From contig NZ_JANAVF010000022.1 of assembly GCF_024213195.1 (NCBI RefSeq), positions 1 to 64,000 of the forward strand: a stretch of 64,000 nt of DNA, read 5' to 3'. Every line of letters begins with the position of its first letter. The stretch's first letter is position 1. Position numbers and translations under genes: made by a program. This document shows positions 26,578-35,071 of the stretch, piece by piece. A model generated the notes under the pieces. That model saw only the letters and a program-made list of their open reading frames with translations, was not told the origin of the DNA and searched no databases. This DNA is from Streptomyces sp. TBY4. GTDB lineage: Bacteria; Actinomycetota; Actinomycetes; Streptomycetales; Streptomycetaceae.

Positions 26578-27777
26578 TCAGTTCGTGGAGATGAGCTTCA
26601 GCTCGGGGTGGGCCGTGCCGCCCTCGATGGCGGTGGAGGAGATGTGCGAGACCACGCGCTCGTCGACCGGGTCGTTCGCCGGGTCCTCGTGCACCAGGAG
26701 GTGCTCGTACGTCGTCGCGCGCTGGGCCGGGGTGCGGCCCGCCTTGCGGATCAGGTCGATGATCTCCTGGCGGTTGGAGCGGTGCTTGGCACCGGCCGAG
26801 GAGACGACGTTCTCCTCCAGCATGATCGAGCCGAGGTCGTCGGCGCCGTAGTGCAGGGAGAGCTGGCCCGCCTCCTTGCCGACGGTGAGCCAGGAGCCCT
26901 GGATGTGGGCGATGTTGTCGAGGAAGAGCCGCGCGATGGCGATCATGCGCAGGTACTCGAAGACGGTCGCCTGGGTCCGGCCCTTGAGGTGGTTGTTCTC
27001 GGGCTGGTACGTGTACGGGATGAAGGCGCGGAAGCCGCCCGTGCGGTCCTGCGTGTCCCGGATCATCGCGATGTGCTCGATGCGCTCGGCGTTGGTCTCG
27101 CCGGTGCCCATCAGCATGGTGGAGGTGGACTCCACGCCCAGCTTGTGGGCGATCTCCATGATCTCCAGCCAGCGCTCGCCGGACTCCTTGAGCGGGGCGA
27201 TCGCCTTGCGCGGGCGGGCCGGGAGCAGTTCGGCGCCGGCGCCCGCGAAGGAGTCGAGGCCGGCGGCGTGGATGCGCTGGATGGCCTCCTCCGCCGACAC
27301 CTTGGAGATCCGGGCCATGTGCTCGACCTCGGAGGCGCCGAGGGAGTGGATGACCAGCTGGGGGAAGGCCTGCTTGATGGCGGAGAAGTGGTGCTCGTAG
27401 TACTCGACGCCGTAGTCCGGGTGGTGGCCGCCCTGGAACATGATCTGGGTGCCGCCCAGCTCGACGGTCTCCGCGCAGCGGCGCAGGATGTCGTCGAGGT
27501 CCCGGGACCAGCCCTTCTTCGCGTCCTTGGGGGCCGCGTAGAAGGCGCAGAACTTGCACGCCGTCACACACACGTTGGTGTAGTTGATGTTGCGCTCGAT
27601 GATGTACGTCGCGATGTGCTCGGTACCGGCGTAGCGCAGCCGGCGGGCCGCGTCGGCGGCCTGGCCGAGGGCGTGCAGCGGCGCGTGGCGGTAGAGGTCG
27701 AGCGCCTCTTCCTTGGTGATCCGGCCCCCGCCGGCGGCTCGGTCGAGGACTGACTGGAGAGCGGCCTGGTCGGTCAC
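26578..27777 (-). CDS. mqnC: Cyclic dehypoxanthinyl futalosine synthase
   Basis: Radical-SAM enzyme of the futalosine route that closes the ring of dehypoxanthinyl futalosine. The 399-residue product has the CxxxCxxC cluster motif (C70, C74, C77), then MFQGGHHPDYGVEYYEHHFS, GAGAELLP, and EENVVSSAGAKHR, as in MqnC. GTG 27777 was chosen because AAAGGTGA precedes it by about eight bases. Other MqnC hallmarks (ERNINYTNVC) separate it from its relative MqnE. It leads a same-strand set with menG and glsA. Confidence 0.95.
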   Translation of the reverse strand: MTDQAALQSVLDRAAGGGRITKEEALDLYRHAPLHALGQAADAARRLRYAGTEHIATYIIERNINYTNVCVTACKFCAFYAAPKDAKKGWSRDLDDILRRCAETVELGGTQIMFQGGHHPDYGVEYYEHHFSAIKQAFPQLVIHSLGASEVEHMARISKVSAEEAIQRIHAAGLDSFAGAGAELLPARPRKAIAPLKESGERWLEIMEIAHKLGVESTSTMLMGTGETNAERIEHIAMIRDTQDRTGGFRAFIPYTYQPENNHLKGRTQATVFEYLRMIAIARLFLDNIAHIQGSWLTVGKEAGQLSLHYGADDLGSIMLEENVVSSAGAKHRSNRQEIIDLIRKAGRTPAQRATTYEHLLVHEDPANDPVDERVVSHISSTAIEGGTAHPELKLISTN

Positions 27778-27930
27778 CGGTGCGTCACCTTTCGGGTGTG
27801 TCAAGGTCCGGACCGATCCAGCCTACGCCAGCACCCCGTGCTCCCGGCCTGGCCCCCTGAGGATGTCCCGCGGGCCCTGGTCAGGGCGCCGGCGGCACCG
27901 GCGGCCGCGACCCCGGCCCCGCGGACCGGC

Positions 27931-28728
27931 TCACGGGAGGCCGGCACCCAGCCCCGTCCCGAGCCCCATGCCCAGGCCCAGGCCCGCGCCGACCACGCCC
28001 GCGAGGGCCCCTGCGGCCATGAACGGGCCGAAGGCGATCGGGCTGGTCCGGTCCGCCCGGCGCAGGGCGATCAGGGCGTACCCGTAGACGGTGCCCGCGA
28101 GGAACGCGGCGAAGGTGCCCGCGAACAGCACGAACCACCCGTACCAGCCCAGGACCTGCCCCACGGTGAGGGCCAGGGTGACGTCGCCGAAGCCCATGCC
28201 GCGCGGGTTGATGAAGTGGAGGAGGTAGTAGCAGCAGCCGAGGACGAGCCCGCCGAGCAGGGCGCGCGTCCAGGATCCGGCGGTACCCGTGGCCAGGGCG
28301 GCCGTGCCGAGCGCGGCGGCGGTCCCGGCGGCCAGCGGGAGGGTCAGTACGTCGGGCAGCCGGTGCACGGCCCGGTCCACGAGGCAGAGCAGCACGGTGA
28401 ACGGAGCCAGCAGCAGCCAGACGAACAGCTCGGGCCGCGCCCCCACCCCGGCCCCGAGCGCGAGGCAGACCAGAGTGGTGGCCAGCACCGCTCCGCCGAC
28501 GGGCGCGTAGCCGCGGCGGCGGCCGGTGGCGGGCTCCGACCGGCACCCGGGGCAGACCGCGAGCCCCAGCCACCCTCCGGCCGGTCCGCTCAGCGGATGC
28601 CCGGCCGGACAGGCCGAGCGCCAGGGAAGGCCCGCCTCGACGGAGAGCCGGTAGGCGGCACGGGGCAGCAGGATGCCTGCCAGCGCGCCCCAGAGGGTGA
28701 CCCCGGCCACGAACCCCGCGATGCCCAT
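27931..28728 (-). CDS. A24-family prepilin peptidase
   Basis: Membrane aspartic protease that cleaves class III signal peptides of type IV pilin-like proteins (Tad/Flp or competence pili). The 265-residue protein has the two catalytic Asp residues, D118 in LCLVDRAVHRLPD and D182 in GFGDV. It has an N-terminal region with PAGHPL and a CPGC-type pair, then six or more hydrophobic segments. The methyltransferase-like N-terminal part is reduced. No pilin genes are nearby. The 3' end has a very Gly/Leu-rich stretch. Confidence 0.88.
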   Translation of the reverse strand: MGIAGFVAGVTLWGALAGILLPRAAYRLSVEAGLPWRSACPAGHPLSGPAGGWLGLAVCPGCRSEPATGRRRGYAPVGGAVLATTLVCLALGAGVGARPELFVWLLLAPFTVLLCLVDRAVHRLPDVLTLPLAAGTAAALGTAALATGTAGSWTRALLGGLVLGCCYYLLHFINPRGMGFGDVTLALTVGQVLGWYGWFVLFAGTFAAFLAGTVYGYALIALRRADRTSPIAFGPFMAAGALAGVVGAGLGLGMGLGTGLGAGLP

Positions 28729-28798
28729 GCCAGCTCTCGCCCCCGCCCCTGCCCGGCCCCGCCCGGCCGCGTCTTGGCGATGGACGGTAGCAGGGGGT

Positions 28799-28969
28799 GG
28801 CTGTCCCCTACCCGCCCTTCCACCGTTCCCCGGGCCGCGCCCGGACCCCTTCTGGGGCTCCGCCCCAGACCCCGGTCCTCAAACGCCGGACGGCTGAAAG
28901 GACCAGACCCCGGCGCGGGGTCCGGGGCGGAGCCCCGGGGAACGGTGGAAGGGCGGGTAGGGGACAGCC
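28799..28969. repeat. Palindromic intergenic element, copy A
   Basis: Perfect 36-bp inverted arms at 28799-28834 and 28934-28969 (inner flank CCGTTCCCCGGG). They enclose the 13-base core CCTCAAACGCCGG (28877-28889), which recurs in copies B and C. It lies at the 3' end of the MBL-fold gene. Such elements are spread through Streptomyces intergenic regions; transcript ends or RNA stabilisation are plausible roles. Confidence 0.85.
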
Positions 28970-28986
28970 CCGCAGGGCGCTCCAGG

Positions 28987-29811
28987 TCAGGCGGCCGCCG
29001 CCGCCCCCGCCGGTTCGAAGCCGGCGAGCATCTGTTCCAGGGCCTGCTGGTCCGGGCCCACGAAGGGGTCCAGGCCCGGGGCGAGGCCCACGGTGTCGAG
29101 CATGCGGGTGACGAGGCCGACCCCGGCGGCCGGGGGCAGGTGGGTGGAGAGCACGAGCTCGGGATCCATCTCCCTGAGCGGCCGGACCGTGCCGAGGAAC
29201 TTCTCCCGGTCGGCGACGGCCGCCCAGGGGCTGTCCACCGAGGCCCAGAACAGCTGGCCGGCCCGCAGCTCCTCGGGCCCGACCTCCGCGGCGTCGCCGC
29301 CGGCCGCGAGCTCGCCGTCCGGAAGGGGGGAGCCGAAGCAGTCGGAGCTGAAGCAGGCCCGCGAGCGGTCGTCGTAGAAGCCCACGGTCGCGGGGTTGTC
29401 GAAGAGGGGCGGCCGGAAGGCGGTGAGGGAGCGGTCGCCCACGTCGAGCCGCTGGCCGGGGTTGAGGAAGTAGACCCGGTCCATCGGCAGCGGGCGTTCC
29501 GTGGTCATCTCGCCCGCGCCGAGGAAGGTGGTCACCACACGGGCCCCGGGGGCCGCCTCCAGCAGGGCGAAGATCCCGCCGGTGTGGTCCTTGTCCGGGT
29601 GCGTCAGCCAGATCCACCGCACGTCGGCGGGGTCGACGGCCTCGGACAGGGTCTTCAGGAAGTCCCGGTCGGGCAGGCTGAGGCCGGTGTCGACGACCAC
29701 CGGCTCACTGGCGTGCAGGACGAAGGCGTTGACCGGGATGAAGCCGACGCCCGGCACTTCGAGGGCGTCGCCGAGGACCGTGATGTCCCGGCCGACTGAG
29801 CGTGTGGTCAT
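28987..29811 (-). CDS. Metallo-beta-lactamase-fold protein, ODP-like
   Basis: A 274-residue MBL-fold protein. The metal motif is H71-x-D73-x-D75-H76 (LTHPDKDHTGG), with later CFSSDCFGS and STHLPPA segments. The pattern fits the ODP type (the diiron domain of flavodiiron proteins) more than zinc hydrolases, but without the flavodoxin domain. ATG 29811 is preferred because GGAG lies eight bases upstream; an upstream in-frame start would add an unstructured 27 residues. Substrate unknown. Confidence 0.82.
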   Translation of the reverse strand: MTTRSVGRDITVLGDALEVPGVGFIPVNAFVLHASEPVVVDTGLSLPDRDFLKTLSEAVDPADVRWIWLTHPDKDHTGGIFALLEAAPGARVVTTFLGAGEMTTERPLPMDRVYFLNPGQRLDVGDRSLTAFRPPLFDNPATVGFYDDRSRACFSSDCFGSPLPDGELAAGGDAAEVGPEELRAGQLFWASVDSPWAAVADREKFLGTVRPLREMDPELVLSTHLPPAAGVGLVTRMLDTVGLAPGLDPFVGPDQQALEQMLAGFEPAGAAAAA

Positions 29812-29980
29812 GGCGGAGCTCCGATGGCCCCCTGGGTGTGGTGAGCCCGCTCGCGACCGCCCCGCCCCCGTCCCCTTCTCCGTCCCCTCCACTCATCGTG
29901 TCCCCGGGCCGCCCGGCCCGCACGCCCGGTGAAAGGGGAACGCATTCCCGGTAAACGGCGGGCATTCGCCTTTCCGCCCC

Positions 29981-29997
29981 TTTCCGCACTGCGGAAA
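29981..29997. promoter_or_regulatory. Perfect 17-bp palindrome after mqnA and before the MBL-fold gene
   Basis: TTTCCGCA-C-TGCGGAAA. It is 24 bases past the mqnA stop and 170 bases before the MBL-fold gene start, both on the minus strand. It may be an operator; the short spacer makes it a poor hairpin. A related TTTCCGCC sits just before it. Confidence 0.4.
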
Positions 29998-30020
29998 GAT
30001 GAATGCCCTCATAAGCCGCG

Positions 30021-30884
30021 CTAATGACCCGGCACGGCCACCGGCAGCAGCTCCACGTTCACATCGGGCGCATAGCCCGTCGTGAGTCCCGTCCGCCGCG
30101 CGAATTCGCGTACGCCGGCCAGCTGGTCGGTGCCGAAGCGGAAGTCGAGCGTCGTGAAGTAGCGCTCCAGGAGTTCCGCGTCGAAGGCCTCCCAGCGGGC
30201 CGCCTGCTCGGCGACCTTGCCGACCTCCTCCAAGGAGACGTCCCGGGAGGCGAGGAAGGCCTCGTGGACCTTCCGCACGACCTCCGGCTCACGCTCCAGG
30301 TAGTCCTTTCGGGCGGCCCAGACGGCGAAGACGAACGGCAGTCCCGTCCACTCCTTCCACATCGCCCCCAGATCGTGGACGGCGAGCCCGAGCCGGGGCG
30401 CGTCGTGCAGCGAGGCCCGCAGCGCGGCGTCGCCGATCAGCACCGCCGCGTCCGCCTCCTGCATCATCAGCCCCAGGTCGGGCGGGCAGGTGTAGTAGTC
30501 GGGCCGCACCTCGTACTTCTCCGCGAGCAGCAGCTGGGCCAGGCGTACGGACGTGCGCGAGGTGGATCCCAGGGCGACCCGGGCACCGTCGAGCTGGTCC
30601 AGGGGGACCTGCGAAACGATCACGCAGGACATGACGGGACCGTCGCAGCCGACCGCGAGGTCGGGGAAGGCGACGAGCTCGTCCGCATTGCGGAGGAACT
30701 CCACGAGGGTGATGGGACCGATGTCCAGGCCGCCCTGGACGAGGCTCGCGCTGAGCTTCTCCGGGGTGTCCTTGGTCAGCTCCAGGTCCAGCAGCGTGCC
30801 GGTTCTGGCCAGCCCCCAGTAGAGGGGCAGGCAGTTCAGGAACTGAATGTGGCCGACCCGGGGCCGGCTGCGATTGACGTCCAC
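30021..30884 (-). CDS. mqnA: Chorismate dehydratase, futalosine pathway
   Basis: First committed step of the futalosine route: chorismate to 3-enolpyruvyl-benzoate. The 287-residue product has a periplasmic-binding-protein-like fold and MqnA motifs: VGHIQFLNCLPLYWGL at the start, LDIGPITLVEFLRN, the GSTSRTSVRLAQLLL helix, and VLIGDAALRA. It begins at GTG 30884; an ATG two bases upstream is out of frame. mqnB, mqnD and mqnE are not in this window. Confidence 0.94.
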   Translation of the reverse strand: MDVNRSRPRVGHIQFLNCLPLYWGLARTGTLLDLELTKDTPEKLSASLVQGGLDIGPITLVEFLRNADELVAFPDLAVGCDGPVMSCVIVSQVPLDQLDGARVALGSTSRTSVRLAQLLLAEKYEVRPDYYTCPPDLGLMMQEADAAVLIGDAALRASLHDAPRLGLAVHDLGAMWKEWTGLPFVFAVWAARKDYLEREPEVVRKVHEAFLASRDVSLEEVGKVAEQAARWEAFDAELLERYFTTLDFRFGTDQLAGVREFARRTGLTTGYAPDVNVELLPVAVPGH

Positions 30885-30999
30885 ATCGCGAGACTAGCCC
30901 CCGGGTCTCCGTCAGCCGTCTGGCGGGTCTCAAACGTCCGAGTGACGTGATCTTTCCCTCTGGTCTCGGCCGGGATGTGCGTGCTAGGCTCGACGCAAG

Positions 31000-31028
31000 T
31001 TGCAGTTTGGTTTCCCTTGCAGTACGAG
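31000..31028 (+). promoter_or_regulatory. Candidate promoter of the cold-shock gene
   Basis: TTGCAG (31000-31005), 17 bases, then TACGAG (31023-31028). The spacing fits a sigma-70-type (HrdB) promoter, although the -10 is imperfect. The transcript would have a leader of about 90 bases. Confidence 0.45.
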
Positions 31029-31058
31029 GCCTGCGGAGAATGTGACCCGCAGGCTTTT
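31029..31058 (+). promoter_or_regulatory. Hairpin plus T-run in the cold-shock gene leader
   Basis: GCCTGCGG (31029-31036) pairs with CCGCAGGC (31047-31054) around a 10-base loop. TTTTGTAGTTTT follows directly. It looks like an intrinsic terminator placed before the gene, so attenuation or a temperature-dependent leader structure is possible. Confidence 0.55.
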
Positions 31059-31121
31059 GTAGTTTTCAGACTTCTTAGCAGGTTCTGGAGCAGGGCGACC
31101 CTTTGGCCCATAGGAGGGCTC

Positions 31122-31325
31122 ATGGCTACCGGAACCGTCAAGTGGTTCAACGCTGAAAAGGGCTTCGGCTTCATCGCCCAGGACGGCGGCGGCCCGGATG
31201 TCTTCGTCCACTACTCCGCGATCAACGCCGCCGGCTTCCGCTCCCTTGAGGAGAACCAGCTGGTGAACTTCGACGTCACCCAGGGTCCGAAGGGCCCGCA
31301 GGCGGAGAACGTCACCCCGGCCTAG
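31122..31325 (+). CDS. Cold-shock domain protein, CspA family
   Basis: A 67-residue single-stranded nucleic acid binding protein that acts as an RNA chaperone. RNP1 is KGFGFI (13-18) and RNP2 VFVHY (27-31), in the standard MATGTVKWFNAEKGFG frame. A perfect AGGAGG precedes the ATG by five bases, so high expression is likely. The leader is long and structured, as in many csp genes. It is divergent from mqnA. Confidence 0.97.
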   Translation: MATGTVKWFNAEKGFGFIAQDGGGPDVFVHYSAINAAGFRSLEENQLVNFDVTQGPKGPQAENVTPA

Positions 31326-31366
31326 TCGCCTGGGCCAACCAGTCGCGGTTGGATATGCAGTACCCA

Positions 31367-31410
31367 AGGAGCCCTGTCTTCTCTGTGCGAGCAGAGTCGA
31401 CGGGGCTCCT
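31367..31410 (+). terminator. Hairpin after the cold-shock gene
   Basis: AGGAGCCC (31367-31374) pairs with GGGGCTCCT (31402-31410), with an inner CTCTG/CAGAG stem. GCCTTTTCCC follows on the plus strand. A terminator about 45 bases after the stop fits. Confidence 0.8.
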
Positions 31411-31488
31411 GCCTTTTCCCTGGCCGGGTTCCTAGCTCATCGCCGAGGCGACGGCGGGGGCCGTCTGCCCGTCGGGCACGGAGTGGTG

Positions 31489-31661
31489 TGTCCCCTACCC
31501 GCCCTTCGCCCGTTCCCTGGGGCTCCGCCCCAGACCCCGCGCCTCAAACGCCGGCGGGGCTGGATCCATCCAGCCCGCCCGGCGTTTGAGGGCACGGGCG
31601 CGCAGCGCACGTACGGGTCCGGGCAGCGCCCGGGGAACGGGCGAAGGGCGGGTAGGGGACA
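31489..31661. repeat. Palindromic intergenic element, copy B
   Basis: Perfect 29-bp inverted arms at 31489-31517 and 31633-31661, plus an inner inverted pair of the CCTCAAACGCCGG core. It closely resembles copy A, including the CCCCTACCCGCCCTTC arm. It lies between the convergent cold-shock and transglycosylase genes. Apart from the csp hairpin, the 422-bp gap holds nothing else I can support. Confidence 0.85.
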
Positions 31662-31747
31662 GTCCCGCAGGGCAGCCGGGGCACCCGGGGCGCACCGGCC
31701 TGCCGCGCCTCCCGCCGAGGTCGGGGGCTGCGGCAGGCCTGCCGGGG

Positions 31748-33463
31748 CTAGTTCTTGCGCGCCGGCTGGCTGGGCGTCGGCTGCACGGGCGGCTCCGTGG
31801 CCGGGGGCTCCGTGGCCGGGGTGACGGTGATCGGGAGGTAGAGGACCACCAGGTCCGAGATCCGCACGCGGAGCGTGTACACGCCCGCCGCGACACCCTT
31901 GGTGGACAGCTCCGGCAGGGCGATCCTGCCGTCCGCCCCGGTCGCCGGGAGCGCCAGCTCCGTCAGCTTCTTGCCGTCCTTGCCCAGGAAGTGCGGGGCC
32001 GCACCCGCGGTGGCCGGGTCCGCGGGGACCCACTTCCCGTCCTTGTCCTTGGTGCCGAGCCCGGCCGTGGCCACGGCCCCGGCGACCGGCTTGTCCTTCG
32101 CCTTCGCGAGGAACTCCACGCCCTTGATCGCGGTGCCGGCTTCCGCGGTGAGCGGCTTGTCGGCGTTCGCGTCGCTGCGGACCAGCTCGTCCGCCTGTGC
32201 CGGCGTGACCTTGGCGCCGAACCGCAGGGAGGCCTCGGCCGAAGCGGCGTAGGCCGTGGCGCGCAGCGTGAAGGTGCCCGCCTTGGCGCCGGCCTTCAGC
32301 TTCGGGACCCGGACCAGGCCCCCGGCGTGGGTGCGCACCACCGCGAAGTCCTTGCCGTCGGCCGCGAAGACGGTGCGACCGGTGGTGTCGTCGTCGATCG
32401 AGAACACGATCGCCTGGTCGACGGCCGGCATGCCGTCGGTCAGCAGCGCCTTGATGAGCGGGCGGTACTCGAACTCGGTCCCGGCCTCGGCCGTGAGCTC
32501 CTTCGTGCCGACCCGGACCAGCTTGTCCAGGGTCGGGGTGGGCTTCGGCGGCGGCGTGGGCTTCGGCGGCGGGGTCGGCGTCGGCGTGGGGGTCGGCGTC
32601 GGCGTCGGGGTCGGCGCGGGCGGCGGCGGCGGAGGCAGCGGCACCGGCAGGGACGGCGGGTTGGGCGTCGGGTAGTTGCCGGCCGGCGGGTTCGTCACCG
32701 GGGCCGCGCCCTGGCCGGCCTGGTACTGGCGCATGTAGCCGAGCACGGTGTTCACGTACTCGCGCGACCGGTTGTAGCTGAGGACCGCCTCGTCGAGGTC
32801 GCCCGCGACGGTGAGGTTGCGCTGTCCCGCGCAGAGGTAGAGGCCGGCGCCGAGCGCGGCGTCGTAGATGTTGTTCGGGTCGCGCTTGGCGTCGGCGTTG
32901 CCGTCGGCGCCCCAGGTGGCCCAGGTGGAGGGGATGAACTGCATCGGGCCGATCGCGCGGTCGTACTCCGCGTCCGCGTCCCACTCGCCCTTGTCGGTGT
33001 CCCTGATCTCGGCGAAGCCGTTGCCGTCCAGGCGCGGCCCGCGGATCGGCTTCTCGGTGTACCCGTCGGCCTTGAGCCCGTAGCCGGAGGCGTGCACGGA
33101 CTCGACCCGGCCGATGCCGGCGAGCAGCGCCCAGGGCAGCTTGCAGCCGGGGAGGGCGGCGCCCACCGATATCTCGGCACGCTTGTAGGCGTCGAGGGCG
33201 GTCGCGGGTATGCCCGCGGTGGCCCCCTCGGGGGCGGCGGCGCCGGGGGGCGGCGGGGGCGGGTCGGCGACCAGGTCCGGCAGGTCCAGCCGGGCGTCAC
33301 CGCGTTCGGTGGCCTGGGGGCTGTCGGGGGTCGGCTCGGCTTCCCCTGCGCCCGCGATCGGCGTGTTGGTCACGACCGCGGCCGTGGTCAGGCTGGCCGC
33401 GAGGGCGGCCGTGCACACGACTTTGCGCGACGTGTTGACGAGGTGACGGTGAAGTGGCTTCAC
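31748..33463 (-). CDS. Secreted lytic transglycosylase (SLT) with Pro/Thr linker
   Basis: Cleaves peptidoglycan glycan strands. The 571-residue product has a signal peptide with an AGA end. An SLT domain at about residues 85-255 follows, with catalytic Glu121 (GRVESVHASGYG) and the later AIGPMQFIPSTW and LCAGQRNLT segments. A PTPTPT/PPPKP linker of about 45 residues (coded by a repeat near 32530-32640) and a beta-rich C-terminal half complete it. GTG 33463 was chosen because a GGGGGG tract lies 11 bases upstream and the product starts with a proper signal peptide. Confidence 0.88.
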   Translation of the reverse strand: MKPLHRHLVNTSRKVVCTAALAASLTTAAVVTNTPIAGAGEAEPTPDSPQATERGDARLDLPDLVADPPPPPPGAAAPEGATAGIPATALDAYKRAEISVGAALPGCKLPWALLAGIGRVESVHASGYGLKADGYTEKPIRGPRLDGNGFAEIRDTDKGEWDADAEYDRAIGPMQFIPSTWATWGADGNADAKRDPNNIYDAALGAGLYLCAGQRNLTVAGDLDEAVLSYNRSREYVNTVLGYMRQYQAGQGAAPVTNPPAGNYPTPNPPSLPVPLPPPPPPAPTPTPTPTPTPTPTPPPKPTPPPKPTPTLDKLVRVGTKELTAEAGTEFEYRPLIKALLTDGMPAVDQAIVFSIDDDTTGRTVFAADGKDFAVVRTHAGGLVRVPKLKAGAKAGTFTLRATAYAASAEASLRFGAKVTPAQADELVRSDANADKPLTAEAGTAIKGVEFLAKAKDKPVAGAVATAGLGTKDKDGKWVPADPATAGAAPHFLGKDGKKLTELALPATGADGRIALPELSTKGVAAGVYTLRVRISDLVVLYLPITVTPATEPPATEPPVQPTPSQPARKN

Positions 33464-33758
33464 AGTGCGGCGATCCCCCCAGAGCGGCGGCCGGTCCGGG
33501 CCCCCGTAAAACGTAAAAAAACTCACATGTCGCTCCACGCACCCCAAAAACGCGCGCGCGGACGGCCGATCGGGCCGTGGAGGTTAACTGTCTATCAGTT
33601 CTTCCGACGCGACTCACCGGCGCCCCAGGAGATGTGTCCCACCATTCGCCGGACCTTCACCGGACCGGGCCCCGGGAGCAGCACCAGGGACCTAAGCCCC
33701 TGCCCGATTCGCACCAAAGACCCCTGGTTGACCGCTCTACGATCTCTATCCTTGGGGG

Positions 33759-34556
33759 ATGGCAACCAGCAAGAAGGACCAGCGGCGCGAGGCCCGCGAA
33801 CGGATGCGCGAGGAGCGCGAGGCGGAGGCCCGGCGCGCGAAGGTGCGCGGGCGCGTGCTCATCGGCGGCGCGCTGGTCGCCGTACTGGCCCTCGCGGTCG
33901 GCGTCGGCATGTACGTGTCGAAGCCCTCCGCCGACGAGGAGGCGGCCGCCAAGCCCTTCGTCCAGCCGGCCAACACCACCGGCAAGGACGGGATCGTGAT
34001 CCCGTACGGCAAGGCCGACGCGAAGAACGTGCTCTCCGTCTGGCTCGACCCTCGCTGCCCCTACTGCGCGGGCGTCGAGATCGGCCTCGGCAAGACCATC
34101 AAGGAGCAGGCCGACGCGGGCACCTACCGCGTCGAGTACCACTTCGCCACCTTCCTGGACAAGGCGCTGGGCGGCGGCAAGGGCTCCAAGCGGGCCGTCA
34201 ACGCGCTGGGCGCGGCGGTGAACGAGAGCCCGGAGAAGTTCATGGAGTACCTCCAGGTGCTCTACAAGAACCACCCGGAGCAGGAATCGGACGACAAGTT
34301 CGGCTCCACCGCCACCCTGCTGGACCTCGCGGACCAGGTCCCGGGGCTGCGGACGCCCGCCTTCAACAAGGCGGTCAAGGAACTCACCTACATGCCGTGG
34401 GTCGAGAAGGTCGGCCAGGCCTTCTACGACCAGAACATGCAGGGCACGCCGGACGTCTCCATCAACGGCACGAAGCTCACGGTGAACTCCGGCAAGGGCA
34501 TCGACTCGATCACCCCGGACGAGTTCAAGAAGCTGATCACCGACCACCTGAAGTAG
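33759..34556 (+). CDS. Membrane-anchored DsbA-family thiol-disulfide protein
   Basis: A 265-residue extracytoplasmic oxidoreductase. It has a highly charged cytosolic N-terminus (residues 1-31), one transmembrane helix (32-53), then a thioredoxin fold with the active site C100-P-Y-C103 and the cis-Pro region NMQGTPDVSING. This layout matches the DsbA-like thioredoxin family (Thioredoxin_4) found in actinobacteria. ATG 33759 has only a GGGGG directly before it; a TACGAT -10 at 33738 suggests a very short leader. Confidence 0.88.
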   Translation: MATSKKDQRREARERMREEREAEARRAKVRGRVLIGGALVAVLALAVGVGMYVSKPSADEEAAAKPFVQPANTTGKDGIVIPYGKADAKNVLSVWLDPRCPYCAGVEIGLGKTIKEQADAGTYRVEYHFATFLDKALGGGKGSKRAVNALGAAVNESPEKFMEYLQVLYKNHPEQESDDKFGSTATLLDLADQVPGLRTPAFNKAVKELTYMPWVEKVGQAFYDQNMQGTPDVSINGTKLTVNSGKGIDSITPDEFKKLITDHLK

Positions 34557-34570
34557 CCCGGGTCGACGCA

Positions 34571-34604
34571 CTACGGGGGCTGCGCGGATGCGCAGCCCCC
34601 GTAG
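34571..34604. terminator. Perfect 15-bp hairpin
   Basis: CTACGGGGGCTGCGC at 34571-34585 pairs exactly with GCGCAGCCCCCGTAG at 34590-34604 around a GGAT loop. It lies 15 bases after the dsbA-like stop and before the convergent stop at 34631. Confidence 0.9.
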
Positions 34605-34630
34605 TCATGTCCGCGGCCGTGTGCCGCCCC

Positions 34631-35071
34631 CTACGCCGCCTCGGGTTCCTCCGCCCTGCGGCCCGGCGGCATGAACTTCACCGAGAAGACGATGCACGTC
34701 AGCAGGTGCGTCAGCCCCACCACGATCCCGGCGAGCGGCACCAGGAGCACCAGCGACAGGGGCAGCCCCATCACGACGGCTCCCCGCAGCATGAAGCTGT
34801 CCGTGTTCCGGTGGAGGACGGCGGCCGCCACCAGCACCAGCAGGTACCAGATGCCGACCACCAGGAACATGAGCCACGTGAGGAGCGGGGCCCAGAGCAC
34901 CCCGTCCAGGTACGAGTAGTCCTGGTCCGACGGCTGGTACGGCATGGCGGGAAGCACCGGCGCGAGTGCGACGGGCACGGCGAGGAAGCACAGCAGGAAC
35001 CGGCCCAGAGCCCGGCCGAACCACACGAGCCGCATCTGCTCGTACTCGGCCGCGTACTTGTCCGTCGCCAT
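34631..35071 (-). CDS. Small four-helix membrane protein coupled to the RHS gene
   Basis: A 146-residue protein with four hydrophobic segments (about residues 20-40, 58-85, 95-115 and 118-135) and a polar tail. I do not recognise a family. ATG 35071 shares one base with the RHS stop (TGATG), so it is translated right after the RHS protein. A small gene in this place is where RHS-type systems often encode an immunity protein, and membrane immunity proteins exist for pore-forming or membrane-acting tips. That role is inference. Confidence 0.7.
   Translation of the reverse strand: MATDKYAAEYEQMRLVWFGRALGRFLLCFLAVPVALAPVLPAMPYQPSDQDYSYLDGVLWAPLLTWLMFLVVGIWYLLVLVAAAVLHRNTDSFMLRGAVVMGLPLSLVLLVPLAGIVVGLTHLLTCIVFSVKFMPPGRRAEEPEAA

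Noticed and set aside
28987..29892. Longer start of the MBL-fold protein
   Set aside because: It adds a Gly/Arg/Ser-rich stretch without structure; ATG 29811 has the ribosome site.
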